Source: Sordaria brevicollis (Eukaryota; Ascomycota; Sordariomycetes; Sordariales; Sordariaceae). From it: 64,000 bases of DNA. Below the pieces are notes generated by a model. It was given only the letters and a program-made list of their open reading frames with translations, was not told the origin of the DNA and did no database searches. The stretch is taken from positions 1,827,001-1,891,000 of the forward strand of contig JAUTDP010000005.1 of the NCBI GenBank assembly GCA_033439795.1. Direction: 5' to 3'. The position numbers were made by a program, and so were the translations under genes. How positions within the stretch are numbered: position 1 is the first letter of the stretch; each line of letters begins with the position of its first letter. Positions 1 through 10,206 of this stretch are shown one piece after another.

Positions 1-2
1 AC

Positions 3-932
3 GCGACCCTTCCCGAACTCGACCCTCCCTCAGCCAACGGTCAAATCCAAACGCCCGCCCGCAGCCACTTCTCGTCCCCCGCCCTCTTCTCACCACCCAT
101 CTTCCACCGGGCCTCGATTCTCTGCCTGCAATACGACGACGAGATCCTTGTTACCGGCTCTTCCGACGCCACTTGCATTGTTTACGACATTGCTTCTGGC
201 TACCAGCCCGTCCGTCAGCTCCGACACCACTCCGCCGCCGTCCTCGATCTCGTTTTCGACGACAAGCACATTGTTACCTGCTCCAAGGACGTGTCCATCT
301 GCGTCTGGGACCGTGCCACGGGCGCCCTGCTCAAGCAACTTCGTGGCCACACCGGCCCCGTCAACGCCGTTCAAATGCGCGGCAACACCATCGTCTCCTG
401 CTCCGGCGACTTCCGCGTTAAGCTCTGGAACATCGAAACCGGCAAGCAGATCCGCGAGTTCCTGGGCCACACCAAGGGTCTTGCCTGCAGCCAGTTCTCC
501 GAAGACGGCCGCTATGTCGCTTCGGCAGGCAACGACCGCGTCATTCGTATCTGGGACGCGAACACGGGCGAGTGCGTCCGCGAGATGAAGGCCCATGGCG
601 ACCTTGTCCGCTCTCTGCACGTCGATTCTGTGTCTGGCAGACTTATTTCCGGTAGCTACGACACTGATATCAAGGTGTGGGACATGGAGACTGGTGCCCA
701 GTTGCTCGACTTCCCCCAGTGGCATAACAGCTGGGTACTCTCCGCCAAGAGCGATTACAGACGCATCGTCAGCTCTGGACAAGATCCCAAGATTTTGATC
801 ATGGACTTTGGTGCGGATGTCAAGGGCATCGAGATGTTGGAGACAGCTGGTCCTCAGATCCAGCCCCCAAGGCAGTTGCAGCAGGTTGCTGCGGCTCCCA
901 CTGAGCAAGCGGCGCCTGCTGGGTACTTTTAA
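3..932 (+). CDS. F-box/WD40-type repeat protein, 3' part only
   Basis: The frame is open from base 3 and ends with TAA at 932, so the window holds only the C-terminal ~309 residues of a longer protein. At least five WD40 blades are visible: each carries a GH or similar dipeptide (RGHTGPVNAV, LGHTKGLACS, KAHGDLVRSL) and ends in a WD-like pair (VWDRATG, LWNIETG, IWDANTG, VWDMETG). These form a beta-propeller that binds partners. The pattern and the short Gln/Pro/Ala tail resemble F-box/WD40 substrate receptors of SCF ubiquitin ligases, but any F-box would lie outside the window, so that part is inference. No intron is needed in this segment. Codon third positions are strongly C/G biased up to the stop, which supports real coding. 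Confidence 0.85.
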   Translation, partial: ATLPELDPPSANGQIQTPARSHFSSPALFSPPIFHRASILCLQYDDEILVTGSSDATCIVYDIASGYQPVRQLRHHSAAVLDLVFDDKHIVTCSKDVSICVWDRATGALLKQLRGHTGPVNAVQMRGNTIVSCSGDFRVKLWNIETGKQIREFLGHTKGLACSQFSEDGRYVASAGNDRVIRIWDANTGECVREMKAHGDLVRSLHVDSVSGRLISGSYDTDIKVWDMETGAQLLDFPQWHNSWVLSAKSDYRRIVSSGQDPKILIMDFGADVKGIEMLETAGPQIQPPRQLQQVAAAPTEQAAPAGYF

Positions 933-3097
933 CTTGGTTAATGACATTGGCTGGCATGCGACAAGAAGAGATGCGTGAATGATTATCATGGGCAAGGCGT
1001 TTTTTTGGGATACGTACAGGTTACGGGAATCATGGAATGGATGGCCTTTGCTGGCCTGGACAGGTTGGATTTACTCAGACAAGACAAAGAGATGGAATTA
1101 CGGGCATCCCGCGGATATGGGATATACATGGCAATGATTTTGGGCGTCTTTTGTTATGGTTATAGACAAACTGGCTTGCTTTTTGATCAAAAAGCTATTA
1201 GATATGAGCCGGGGTTTAGTTAATTCTTAATATGGGGCGTTGCTTGCTCTCAGGTTTGTTGTTGACGGATAGGACTTAAGGTTACTTACTCACTGGTTGA
1301 AAATCCGTCCTGTCCGTTAACGATGACTGAGGAGTTGGGCTGCTTTCTACTTCTTTCTGTCATACTTGTTCGTGTCTGGATCTGGGGCTTTACAATGATA
1401 GATAGAGTGTTGGGAAACCGAAATTGTTACTGGGATAACTTGCTGGGAAAGAATTACACGGGTTGTTACTTCGCTTCATGGTAGACTTCGGTGTTTGGAC
1501 AAGCTGAAAAAGACAAGCTGCTTGGCTTGGCTTGGTGTTTGGACGCAGGACACTCATTGCTAGGAAAACAAAAACATGAGAAACCATCCGTCAATATCAT
1601 AGGTATACAAAAGCATCAGAGTTCCGTTGCTATCGGCGCCTCTTCTGTTGTAACTATTGCTGTCGACGGTGAGGTTGGTGCTGATGTTAACGTTAGGGCT
1701 GATATTAAAGCCGTCGTTGTCACCATCGTTGTCGCCATTGTTTTGATATTCTACCCAGCTGGTATTTCTGGGGAAGTTTCAAAATTGATGGTTGCACTTA
1801 CCTATTCAAGCTTAGTGCCTTCCCAAATCATTCAACAATAACCAGAAATAATTTAGTAGCGCAGTGGCTCTAACCCCGGTCCCTGCTCAAATCTGTGCAT
1901 GGATCGAAAAGGTTACCAGTTCGAGCCGTGTTATGGGGGAGCTGCTCGGGTTCGTCCTGGGCACTCCTCCATAGCGCAAAATCAGCGAGTATTATCATCA
2001 CCAGCGTTGCTTTTTTGTTTGTCATTTTTGGTGTTCCATCCATCTTGGTTTGTTCCTTTCTTTGTATTCTATTTTGGCGTTGGAGCTCCTTCTTTTTTTT
2101 TGGCGGTACGTCACGACTGAATGTGGAGGATGACCAAGCATGCATTTGTTACATGTCTCCCAAATCAGCACAACTCGACGTTTTCAAGAGATATCACTTT
2201 CACCCGATCTTCGTACATTTTCCTACCCGTTTATCAAACTAATCGCTCATCATATTAATCCACGAGACGATCTCTCTCGACTTCTCTTTCCGTCTCGAAT
2301 AAGTACATATTTCGCTTCAATCCCGTCTCCAAGCGGAAAGAATACCGGCCCTGCCGTTCTCTGCTTTTCTTCGAATACATTTGTTCGACTCTTTTTCTTC
2401 ATTTTTTTTCTGTCTTCTTTCACATTTCTTCGCAACACTACTCACCATGAATCGCACTTTTCGCCTTCTTTGGCTGTTCCTGTATTGGCTTTGCCATCCA
2501 AATATGAGTCTCTGCCGAACTCGGAAGCAACAATATAAAGGTAAGCTAAGATTAGTTTTAATCATATTGAGGTGATACCATACATAAATCAACATACACT
2601 CGGTCGGAATAACCACCGAGTCACACTTCTTCCGTGTTCCCCTTTCACTTGGTGCATTGATTGTCGTCTCGGATGGAAGTTGCTGAGTGTCGGTGGGTGT
2701 CGATGCGTGGAAGTGGCACTAACCAACTTGAACGCTTCACATTTCGTCTTGAAGCCCATTATCCCTTCGCCTTCACCGGTTAGTCCACTCCGACCTTTAT
2801 CATTCATTCGCAGCTCCAGTTACTTACACGGGGGCCCTGCACCTCGAATAGCCTTCACTTCGGCTTCGCATCGCATTCACCCGCCCATCTGCCGTTTCCA
2901 TGGCGCCAGTGAGACGAATGCTAGTGAAGGTGCCCCTGGGCAAGGAAGGCGTACCCGGCACACGTACTAAAGCTTGAAACAGGCCGCTCCCGTAGATATA
3001 AAATTCTCCTCTCTCCATTCTTTCCCACCCTTTCGCTTCCTCTCCCACTAACCTCGCCAACCTCTGCAAGCCACAACAGAGAGGACCGAAAAGGAAA
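933..3097. other. Intergenic stretch without a confident gene
   Basis: About 2.2 kb separate the WD40 gene from the first F-box gene. I see no ORF with convincing coding character. Three things stand out. At 1560-1785 there is a triplet-periodic tract (GTT/GTC-like on +, Asn/Asp codons on -). At 1857-1927 there is a pair of tRNA-promoter-like boxes. At 2448-2573 a short ATG ORF of 42 codons (start MNRTFRLLWLFLYW) is preceded by a pyrimidine-rich stretch and contains a GTAAGC; it could be a small first exon, but no continuation could be assigned. Confidence 0.6.
2989..3002 (+). promoter_or_regulatory. Shared 14-bp promoter motif (TATA-like), copy upstream of the truncated F-box gene
   Basis: CCCGTAGATATAAA lies 96 bp before the ATG at 3098. 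The identical 14-mer recurs at 5806-5819, 135 bp before the ATG of the related gene at 5954. Both copies are followed by a C/T-rich stretch. The ATATAAA core looks like a TATA element; conservation between two otherwise diverged copies suggests a retained core promoter. Function is inferred. Confidence 0.5.
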
Positions 3098-4181
3098 ATG
3101 GCAAACAGTATGAGCAAGCCCGTGGGCACCAACCCCGCCGCCACCGCAACGGCGCAGGATGCGGCGCACATCCGGGACATCCTGGAGATCCTCCCTCTTC
3201 CTCCTTTCCCCTCCCTCCCGACCATGCCGACCGAGATCCTCCTCGAGATCGTCGGGCACCTCAAGAGTGACGCCAAGGGCCCGGAAAACGAGTGCGCCAG
3301 TTACATGACTTGCCGAAATAACAAGTATCAAAGGTGCGTCGCCATCCGTCTTCTCTTGCTCTATGATGATGATTAGGTAACAAACTAACAATTGACTCTG
3401 CTTTACAGATCTATGCAAGAGGCAGTCACAGGCTTAGCCAGTCTCGCGCAAACCTGCAAGCGCTTTTACCGGATTGTCCTGCCCATCCTCTACGAGGAGC
3501 CTTTCTTACTTGCGGAGCATGGCTTCTACTTTTTAGAGAGCTCCGTGTCGGCCGACGGCTTTGGCATACCCCACCTCATTCGTACACTTGTGGAAGGTAA
3601 AGACCTGGAAGGCAAGGCCATTGCCGATCTGGTCAAGGTCTATCAAGGGTGAGTACCTCTACCTTACACTACCTTAGTTATCGACGACAGTGCACATCTG
3701 GAGGGAATTTGAATACGAGCTGACCTGCTAACTTTTTCGCAAACCCAGGCCGAGAATCAAGGAGTGGGCGCCTCTTACAGAATATCTGCGCGACGCACGC
3801 TGGCCCAGCTTCGACGGGCACACCGAGCTCGAGAAGTCATTTTGGTCGCTGCTGACCAAGTATTTCAGCTGGTTGGAGAACGCGAGGGATTTTTCAAGCT
3901 CTGAACGGTCGTACATGCCACATCAAAACTTGAGGCTATATCTCGACCTCGTCCCTATCGCGATCCTTTGCCACTGCCGAAATATTCAGAGGCTCGAACA
4001 CCTGAACATCGGCACCAGACCGCTCTGCAGAGATTTTCACATGTTCTGGAGGAACATCATTGATGACTCCATCAAGTTCAACTGGAAGTTTCAATACGGA
4101 GTTGAGAAAAAAGGCACAAATAGACGATCTTACAATATGAGAAGGAGCAAAGGGCAAGCAAACCTTACCTCCCTACCTTAA
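3098..4181 (+). CDS. F-box protein, C-terminally truncated paralogue of the gene at 5954
   Basis: Three exons: 3098-3333, 3409-3648 and 3749-4181 (302 aa). Splice sites are GTGCGT..TTTACAG and GTGAGT..ACCCAG, and the frame joins cleanly at both. An F-box-like segment (MPTEILLEIVGHL) lies near residues 44-56, followed by AKGPENEC, which is shared word for word with the gene at 5954. Exon 2 carries LAQTCKRFYRIVLPILYEE, a usual continuation in fungal F-box proteins. Exon 3 matches the paralogue through LTKYFSWL and DLVPIAILCHCRNIQRLEHL. Then homology breaks off, and the last ~35 residues are unrelated and basic. The protein thus lacks the leucine-rich-repeat-like C-terminal half that should recognise substrate. 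F-box proteins are adaptors of SCF ubiquitin ligases. This copy may be decaying, although its reading frame is intact. Confidence 0.7.
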
Positions 4182-4203
4182 CGCACACCAGGTAGGTACC
4201 TCT

Positions 4204-4242
4204 AGGTAGATATTAACGTCAGGGAGGAAGGAAGAGGTCGAC
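4204..4242. repeat. Short repeat, copy 1 (partner near 9139)
   Basis: A stretch of about 38 bp starting AGGTAGATATTAACGTCAGG recurs as AGGTAGGTATCAACGCCAGG at 9139. The visible differences include C/T and G/A transitions. One copy sits 22 bp after the stop of the truncated F-box gene, the other about 800 bp after the full-length gene, so it may be part of the same segmental duplication. Confidence 0.5.
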
Positions 4243-5805
4243 GCGCTGGCTATGTCTAAGATTCGGCCGGGACCAAATCTTGATTGAGTACCTCTACACT
4301 AGTTGTTGTCGGCAGTATAACTTGAGAATATGAACTGGGATCCGCACTTTTGCAACCCAGACTGAGAGATTGAAGCCTCACACGCGTCATCAACAACTCG
4401 CACAACGCTGCGCCGCTCTCAAATTCTCCTCAATCTAGACCTACCTCACCTCAGTGCCCTTGGTCTCCTACCTCTATCTCGCCCGACGCATGGCCCGCCT
4501 TCTCCGTCCCGAAGGACTCAGCTATCCAAACCTTCCTCACCCTCAAGCTCTCTCTCGCTCTCCAGCCGGCACCCCTCTATGACTCTAAGAGACTCACGAA
4601 GCAGCCAAGACTGAGAGACAGACCGACAAAGGTCGAGAAGTTTTTCCGGTCCCCCCCGTTGACCAAGTATTCCCGCTGGTTAGGCAGAGACGCGAGGGAT
4701 TCTTCTAACTGATTGTATACGCGCTATATCGAGAGTTGGACATAAATTATCGTTAGCAACCTGCTGTGTTTCATCTCAGCCGGATTATGGTGGTCATCTG
4801 CTCTCTTTTTACCGTGCGCCGAACCTCAAGTACATGTATTTACCTCTCAAATAGAACACCGGAACACAACAGGCCTAAATAGTAGGACATTTACTCGTAT
4901 GATATCGACAGTTCGTTATTTCTTTTCACTCTGGATGATATAGAGCTGGAAGGGCTGCATGCCGATAAAAAGTTTTTGCTTCCATCGGATATATTAGCCC
5001 CAAGAGCAGATGACGAACTAGGTTTATTCACTATGAGTTCAATAGAAGGAGAACAAACAACTGGCTCTTCATCCGGTGTCCGTCCATTCCGGGAGGTCCA
5101 TGAAGACATTTTTCCAGCAGGTCGTCTGTCATCTTCGCAATCTCCGCTCTCCGTGCGCCGTTTGTGTCCCAAGTAAACTTGGCGGATTTGCATTGGCAAG
5201 ATCTCAGACGACGGGAATGTGATCGTTCCATTTGGGAGGGTAAGGGGGGTCAACTGGTGCTAATACCCCGGTTGACCATCAGGACCTGTGTGTGACTTAG
5301 GATAGTAGTCGTATACGCGCTGACCGTCTTGCCCTCGTCGTTAATATTATCCTGGAGTTCGCGGTGCAATGCCCACCAGCGATACCCCCACTCCTGTTCG
5401 ATCTCCCTCAGTTCGTTATTGGCAAAGAAAAGGGTTTCAAGATGGAAGTCCCTCCCTCGGTAGTACATCCTGTGTATTACTCAGCTAAGTGCGTCAGTTC
5501 TAGGCGCTATCACCCTAACCTACGTCAAGCACTCGTAAGAACCGGTCAAGGATTCATGAAGACATTCCCAATCTACCTTCCATGTTATACACACACATCC
5601 ACAGTAGTTCATCGCGTCTTTAGTGAAGCCTTCACCCGTACATTCCTATATTTTTCACTTCCGTTTCCTCGACTCACCCAGTCATGTATCCTCTTCCCAC
5701 CTCATCGCGAAGAAAGTGAATGATTGAACTCATTGCAAGCAATGACCCATAGCTCAGAACCAAATTGTCGTGGACGATGGCGCTATACTCGAGAACTCAG
5801 TAGTC

Positions 5806-5819
5806 CCCGTAGATATAAA
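5806..5819 (+). promoter_or_regulatory. Shared 14-bp promoter motif (TATA-like), copy upstream of the full-length F-box gene
   Basis: Exact match to 2989-3002 (CCCGTAGATATAAA), 135 bp before the ATG at 5954 and again followed by a C/T-rich stretch. A core promoter role is inferred from position and conservation. Confidence 0.5.
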
Positions 5820-5953
5820 CCTCCCTCTTCTCTGCTGTTCTTCCAAACCCTTCCCAGATCCAGACAGTAAGTATCCGAGCAAGTGGAAGCAAGCACCAAT
5901 CCTCGACCATCCTCGACTATCGTCCGAAGTTCCCTAGATTGCGATCCCAAACC

Positions 5954-8343
5954 ATGACCCGTGACCGTCGCCCTCCCCGCGGCCGCAAACGTCGTTGCCC
6001 TCCTCGTAAAACCTACGCGCAAGCCGCGACGCGCACCTACGCCCAAGTCATCTCCATGTCCTACTCCTTTTCCTCCATGCCCTTCTCACACGAAACCCTT
6101 TCTTCACCCCCACCTTTACCTCTACCAACCATCGACCAAATGGACCTAATCCTCGAACAAGCGAGGGTTATCCCCCTCCCTTCCGACCCTCCTCGCGTTG
6201 TCCTTCTCGACCTCCCCACCGAGGTCCTTTTGTCGGTGGTTGAATGCCTGGTCGCCGACGCAAAGGGACCAGAGAACGAATGCTCGGAGTGGCTGGTGGA
6301 GGTGAAGTTGGACCATCGAAGGTTAGTTTTTGGTTTTTTATCACCCCTCCTTCACAGTCAAGTCATAAGTACTTGCTTTAGGCAGTGGATTAGAGTGTCT
6401 GTGACTCTGGCTAACGTGGAAATAAAATGGAATAGACGAATGAAGCATGCACTGGAGACACTCGCTCACCTAGCGAGGACCTGTCGCTTCATGCACAAAC
6501 TCGTGGTGCCTTTGCTTTACGAACAAGCATTCAGGCTTGACGAGAGGGATGCGGGTGATCGAGACGACCACCGAACATATCAGTTGCTGGAGGCCCTCAA
6601 CCGAAGCGAGCAGTTGGCCGATTTGGTCAGGGTGTATCGGATGTAAGTTATTATTCTCTTGTTCCTCTTCTTGCCCGATGTCGTGGCTGGGGTGTTAGTG
6701 TCTGGTAGATGTATGTAAGCTGACATTTGCTGGTTCGCAGACCTCCAACGATGCGTTTCGCGCGGACTCTTTTCAAGTATATGGAGTTTGGCGGCTACGG
6801 ATGGCCCTTGCTTGATGATTTCGATCAGAAAGCCAGGTCCTTCCGGTCACTCCTGACCAAGTATCTTCCTTGGTTCAGCAAAGATCCTTCTGAATGGCCG
6901 ACGCCCACGCCCGAACCTTTCATGGAGCTGGGACTACTTACCGACCTGGTTCCCGTAATCATCCTCTGCCATTGCCGCAATATTCGACGGCTCGAATACT
7001 TGGGTATCGGCGGCACAGCGTACAGTATTGCTTCTGGAATGTGGGACAAGCTCCTCGACAGCTGCGTCGAGTTTCCCAATCTGGAATCGGCGAATCTTGT
7101 TGGGTATTACTCGATTTGGCCTCTCCACCGACGCGGAGGTTTTGACCCAAGGGGAGAAGTTGAAACGTGGTTTACTCCAATATTCGAAGCCTTTTGTTTT
7201 GTCAACCGCGCCCCAAACCTCAAGCACCTGTCTCTGACAGGATTCTCCACGGACCAACAAATTGGCGAGAGAGTAATCCCTCTCCTTCCGCCACTGCATA
7301 ATCTCACCACGCTAGAACTTCACTACTGCGCTTATCTTAGTGAAGATGACCTCCGCACTGTCATCGAAGGGTGTCCCAACCTGGCAAGCTTCAAGTTCAT
7401 GGCAGAAGCCAGTCCTACAACTGGTCGGCCAACTCCATCCTCGCCTGACTTCAAATTCTGTGGCCCAGCAGCTGTACTAAGAGCGTTGAGGTCACGCGCA
7501 GAGAAGCTCACAAAGATATCGTTACGGTATCTGACAGCCCTTGACTTTTTCTTCAGGTTAAACGGTGGATTTGATACCAAAGAAAACCTGATTCGGACCG
7601 TCGGCCATTTTCCTAACTTGAAAATCTTGCAAATTTCTCACGATGCCTTGGAATGGCACAATTCTGATGGTCCCCAAGAACAGCAGCTGGTTAGACTGGT
7701 CGAAGGTTGTCCACGTCTTGAGTCGCTTGACATCACGCAGATCGACATCCGAAAATCCCAGATCCGACCGCAGTTGGAAGGGCTTACTAGAGCCGTATAC
7801 CAGTTAAAATATACGCCGTTGTTAAAGGGAATCAGGATATCCCTGAACCATAATAACTGGCGCCACGGCTTTACCAGGACAAGTCTAGGTGCTCACTGCC
7901 ACGAACTATTCGAGCAAGAACACCTCCGCATCTACAAAGCAAGGGGCATAAGGCTTCTGATTGATTGGGAAGACGCATATAACAACCAAGGCACCTTCTC
8001 TTCCGTCCACGAAGGGCTACGTCATGCTGTCACCCTTCACCCTTGCGTAGCCGCGGTATCAGGCCTGAGATTCGAGCCCGCATATAAAGAGCTCGAAAAT
8101 AAGGATTGTGACCGCCACACGATCTTCAATTCCGCATACCAGATGACTCCCAACTCATCGAGGTTCCATTTAATACACAACGCCACCAAGGTGTTGTATG
8201 GAGTGATCCCCAATGGGAAGGGTACAGAGCGGTACGTGAACGAGAGGAGAAGGAACAATATAATGTACCGCAGCTACGGACCTTGGTATTATGCGGCACA
8301 CCTCGATGGAAAAGTGTTTGATGGGTTGGAAGAGGTGGAATAG
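5954..8343 (+). CDS. F-box protein with leucine-rich-repeat-like C-terminus
   Basis: Exons 5954-6321, 6436-6642 and 6741-8343 give 725 aa. Intron 1 (114 bp) is stop-free and a multiple of three, so it can be read through; it is placed by its GTTAGT donor, the CTAAC branch and TAG acceptor, and by alignment with the paralogue junction. The start is the ATG in ACCATGA at 5954; the frame extends slightly upstream only to a TTG. An F-box-like motif (LDLPTEVLLSVVECL) lies near residues 87-101. The large third exon repeats the theme PNLxxLxL (APNLKHLSL, FPNLKILQI, CPRLESLDI), typical of the degenerate leucine-rich repeats that follow fungal F-boxes. The family supplies substrate receptors for SCF ubiquitin ligases; the substrate is unknown. 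It is the intact member of a local duplication. Confidence 0.8.
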
Positions 8344-9820
8344 GAGGGCAAGATCATGTCTCGCGGAGGTCCGCATGAAGAAGCAAGGACGACATGGAGA
8401 CCCATGAGCGAACAGGTCTTTTTGCCAAAGCGTGTGAAGGGTTGTGGTAGGACCGTAGGAGAGGTGAACTTGCGGCAGGAACAATTGATGATGTTGGTAT
8501 GCAACCAAGGAGCAAGCGTTGAACACGACTAGCTGACCAAGAACTGAGACTTTCAAGTTGCCAAAGGTCATTGGGGGACAAGTTGGGACTTGAGAAGGAA
8601 ACGAGAAGATCTAAGCATGAAGGCATTCGGGAAATGGAAAGTTGAAAAGATAAAACGCATTAAATGGATGGAAAAGGATAACGAGGACTTGCATACTTTG
8701 AAAAATTATGAATGTACCACTCACAATACGCGAAGATCATTGTGTCCGGATTCACGGGTGGTGAACCTGCTAATGAAAAGCCGCCGAGGAGCTAAAGTGA
8801 CTGTTTCCTTCAGATCGATGACATGATGGTATTGCAACACGACAACAGGGCAGTGCAAGAAAATGTTGAGATAGGCCCGAACAGCTCCATGTGAATGCAA
8901 TGAGTAAGAGAGAGAAGAATGAGAGTGAATTAGGCCAACTGAAGTGGAGCGGAGCAAAATCGCATGCTGCCACTGAGGAGAAACGAAAGGGAAGAAACAA
9001 AATGAGAAATCAGAGACGGGAGGAGAGGAAAAGACATCAAGACACGACTTGTATAAATGAGAAAGAGCGAGTGGCACCCAATCATGAGTTCTTTCAGTTC
9101 CATTGACAAGTTCTCCCTGTGAATTGTACCTGCTTAGACGAGGTAGGTATCAACGCCAGGGAGGAAGGGGCAGACCACCTCGTTCCTTCTTTGTCTCTAG
9201 ACAAATGAAGGAAGGAAGGACCTCGAGGCAAAAACTCTTCCAGTTACTCGTTCGTTCTTCACTCCTTCCATTGTCCCTTATCGAGGTTCACTGGACACCG
9301 CCTGCTCAAGTTTGGATTCGCTGTCTCAGCACTGCTCAATGGCTCCCGCCCAAATCGACAGAAATCTGGTGAAATTAACAATCGCTTCCTGAAGAAGCTG
9401 GTACAATTGGCATTGCTCAGGATCATCACTTGACAAAACCCGAGTCCGGCACAGACCAAGGCGGCGGCAACGCAAGAACTGTTAGCCCGAACCACTCGGC
9501 GTTGGACACCGAGCTCAAGTTCAATGGTGTACTTTGTAGTCGAAGAGCCTGTCCAATCTCCCTGGCGGTTGTTTCACGTTTCAGACCTCGGCCACAGACC
9601 TCCAGATTTGCGCCCCCAGGCCGAGAAACAAACCCGAGTGAACATCCGATGATCCGAGTCTAGTCCGAGTCATTCCAGCCCTCACGCCAAAGTTGGATGC
9701 GTATGGGGCATGTGCCTCTTGTGCCTCTTGTGCCTGACATGTTTGGTTGGAACTCGGGAACTCCCAACTGGTGGGGTCCAGTACCTTAGCCAACGGCACA
9801 GTGAACCAACTCAGGTACAT
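8344..9820. other. Intergenic stretch, no gene seen
   Basis: About 1.5 kb between the F-box gene and the MITE. Open frames here are short and lack coding bias. The stretch holds the second copy of a short repeat at 9139-9175 and a triple direct repeat TGTGCCTCT(T) near 9711-9735. Confidence 0.6.
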
Positions 9821-10206
9821 GCTACGCTCAGCGCTGCATATAAATCAAATCAACTCAAATATGGACTTGGATTTGATTGAGTGGGTCAAATACTCTTTTC
9901 GATTTATTTACCCAAATAACTTATTTATTTGGTCAAATATCCCCAAATCGGGTGGGTCCCACCAAAATCCGGACCCCGGCCATTGCCGGCTCCGTTCCGG
10001 TCCGGGTTCCGGTCCGGGCTCCGGTCATTTTGCTATATAAAAAAATTCTGCCGGCACGCCAAGAAGGCGGCCAAATCGGTCAAATCAAATATGGATATAA
10101 ATTTATTTGCCCAATTCAACTTCATGGTTGGATTTATTTACTTGAATTTAATTATTTACTTGATTGTGCCAAGAATATTTGATTTATATGCAGCGCTGGC
10201 TACGCT
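9821..10206. mobile_element. Non-autonomous hAT-type element (MITE), 370 bp, with 8-bp target duplication
   Basis: The element spans 9829-10198. Its ends are perfect 22-bp inverted repeats starting CAGCGCTGCATATAAATCAA, at 9829-9850 and 10177-10198. It is bordered by an exact 8-bp direct repeat GCTACGCT at 9821-9828 and 10199-10206. An 8-bp target duplication with ends of the form CAGNG is the signature of the hAT superfamily. The interior codes for nothing convincing. Its outer parts are A+T rich with several TCAAAT words near both ends (possible subterminal transposase sites), and a GC-rich centre carries tandem TTCCGGTCCGGG. The perfect termini indicate a fairly recent insertion without RIP. 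A transposase supplied in trans is inferred. Confidence 0.85.

Larger units (their letters stand above)
4182..5953 (+). pseudogene. Spacer with relics of another F-box gene copy
   Basis: The spacer contains broken pieces resembling the flanking F-box genes. At 4629-4714 a reading VEKFFRS..LTKYSRWL..DARDSSN ending in TGA mirrors exon 3 of the gene at 3098 (LEKSFWSLLTKYFSWLENARDFSS). At 4826-4855 RAPNLKYMYLPL mirrors RAPNLKHLSL of the gene at 5954. Between them frames shift and stops occur. From about 4897 to 5176 a further open stretch (YDIDSSLFLFTLDDIELEG..., about 93 codons, no early ATG) has no recognisable family. I read the block as a decayed third copy plus unassigned sequence. Confidence 0.5.

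Noticed and set aside
90..995. 301-codon ORF on the minus strand over the WD40 gene
   Set aside because: It is the shadow of the strongly C-ending codons of the + gene; no family features and it covers the same bases.
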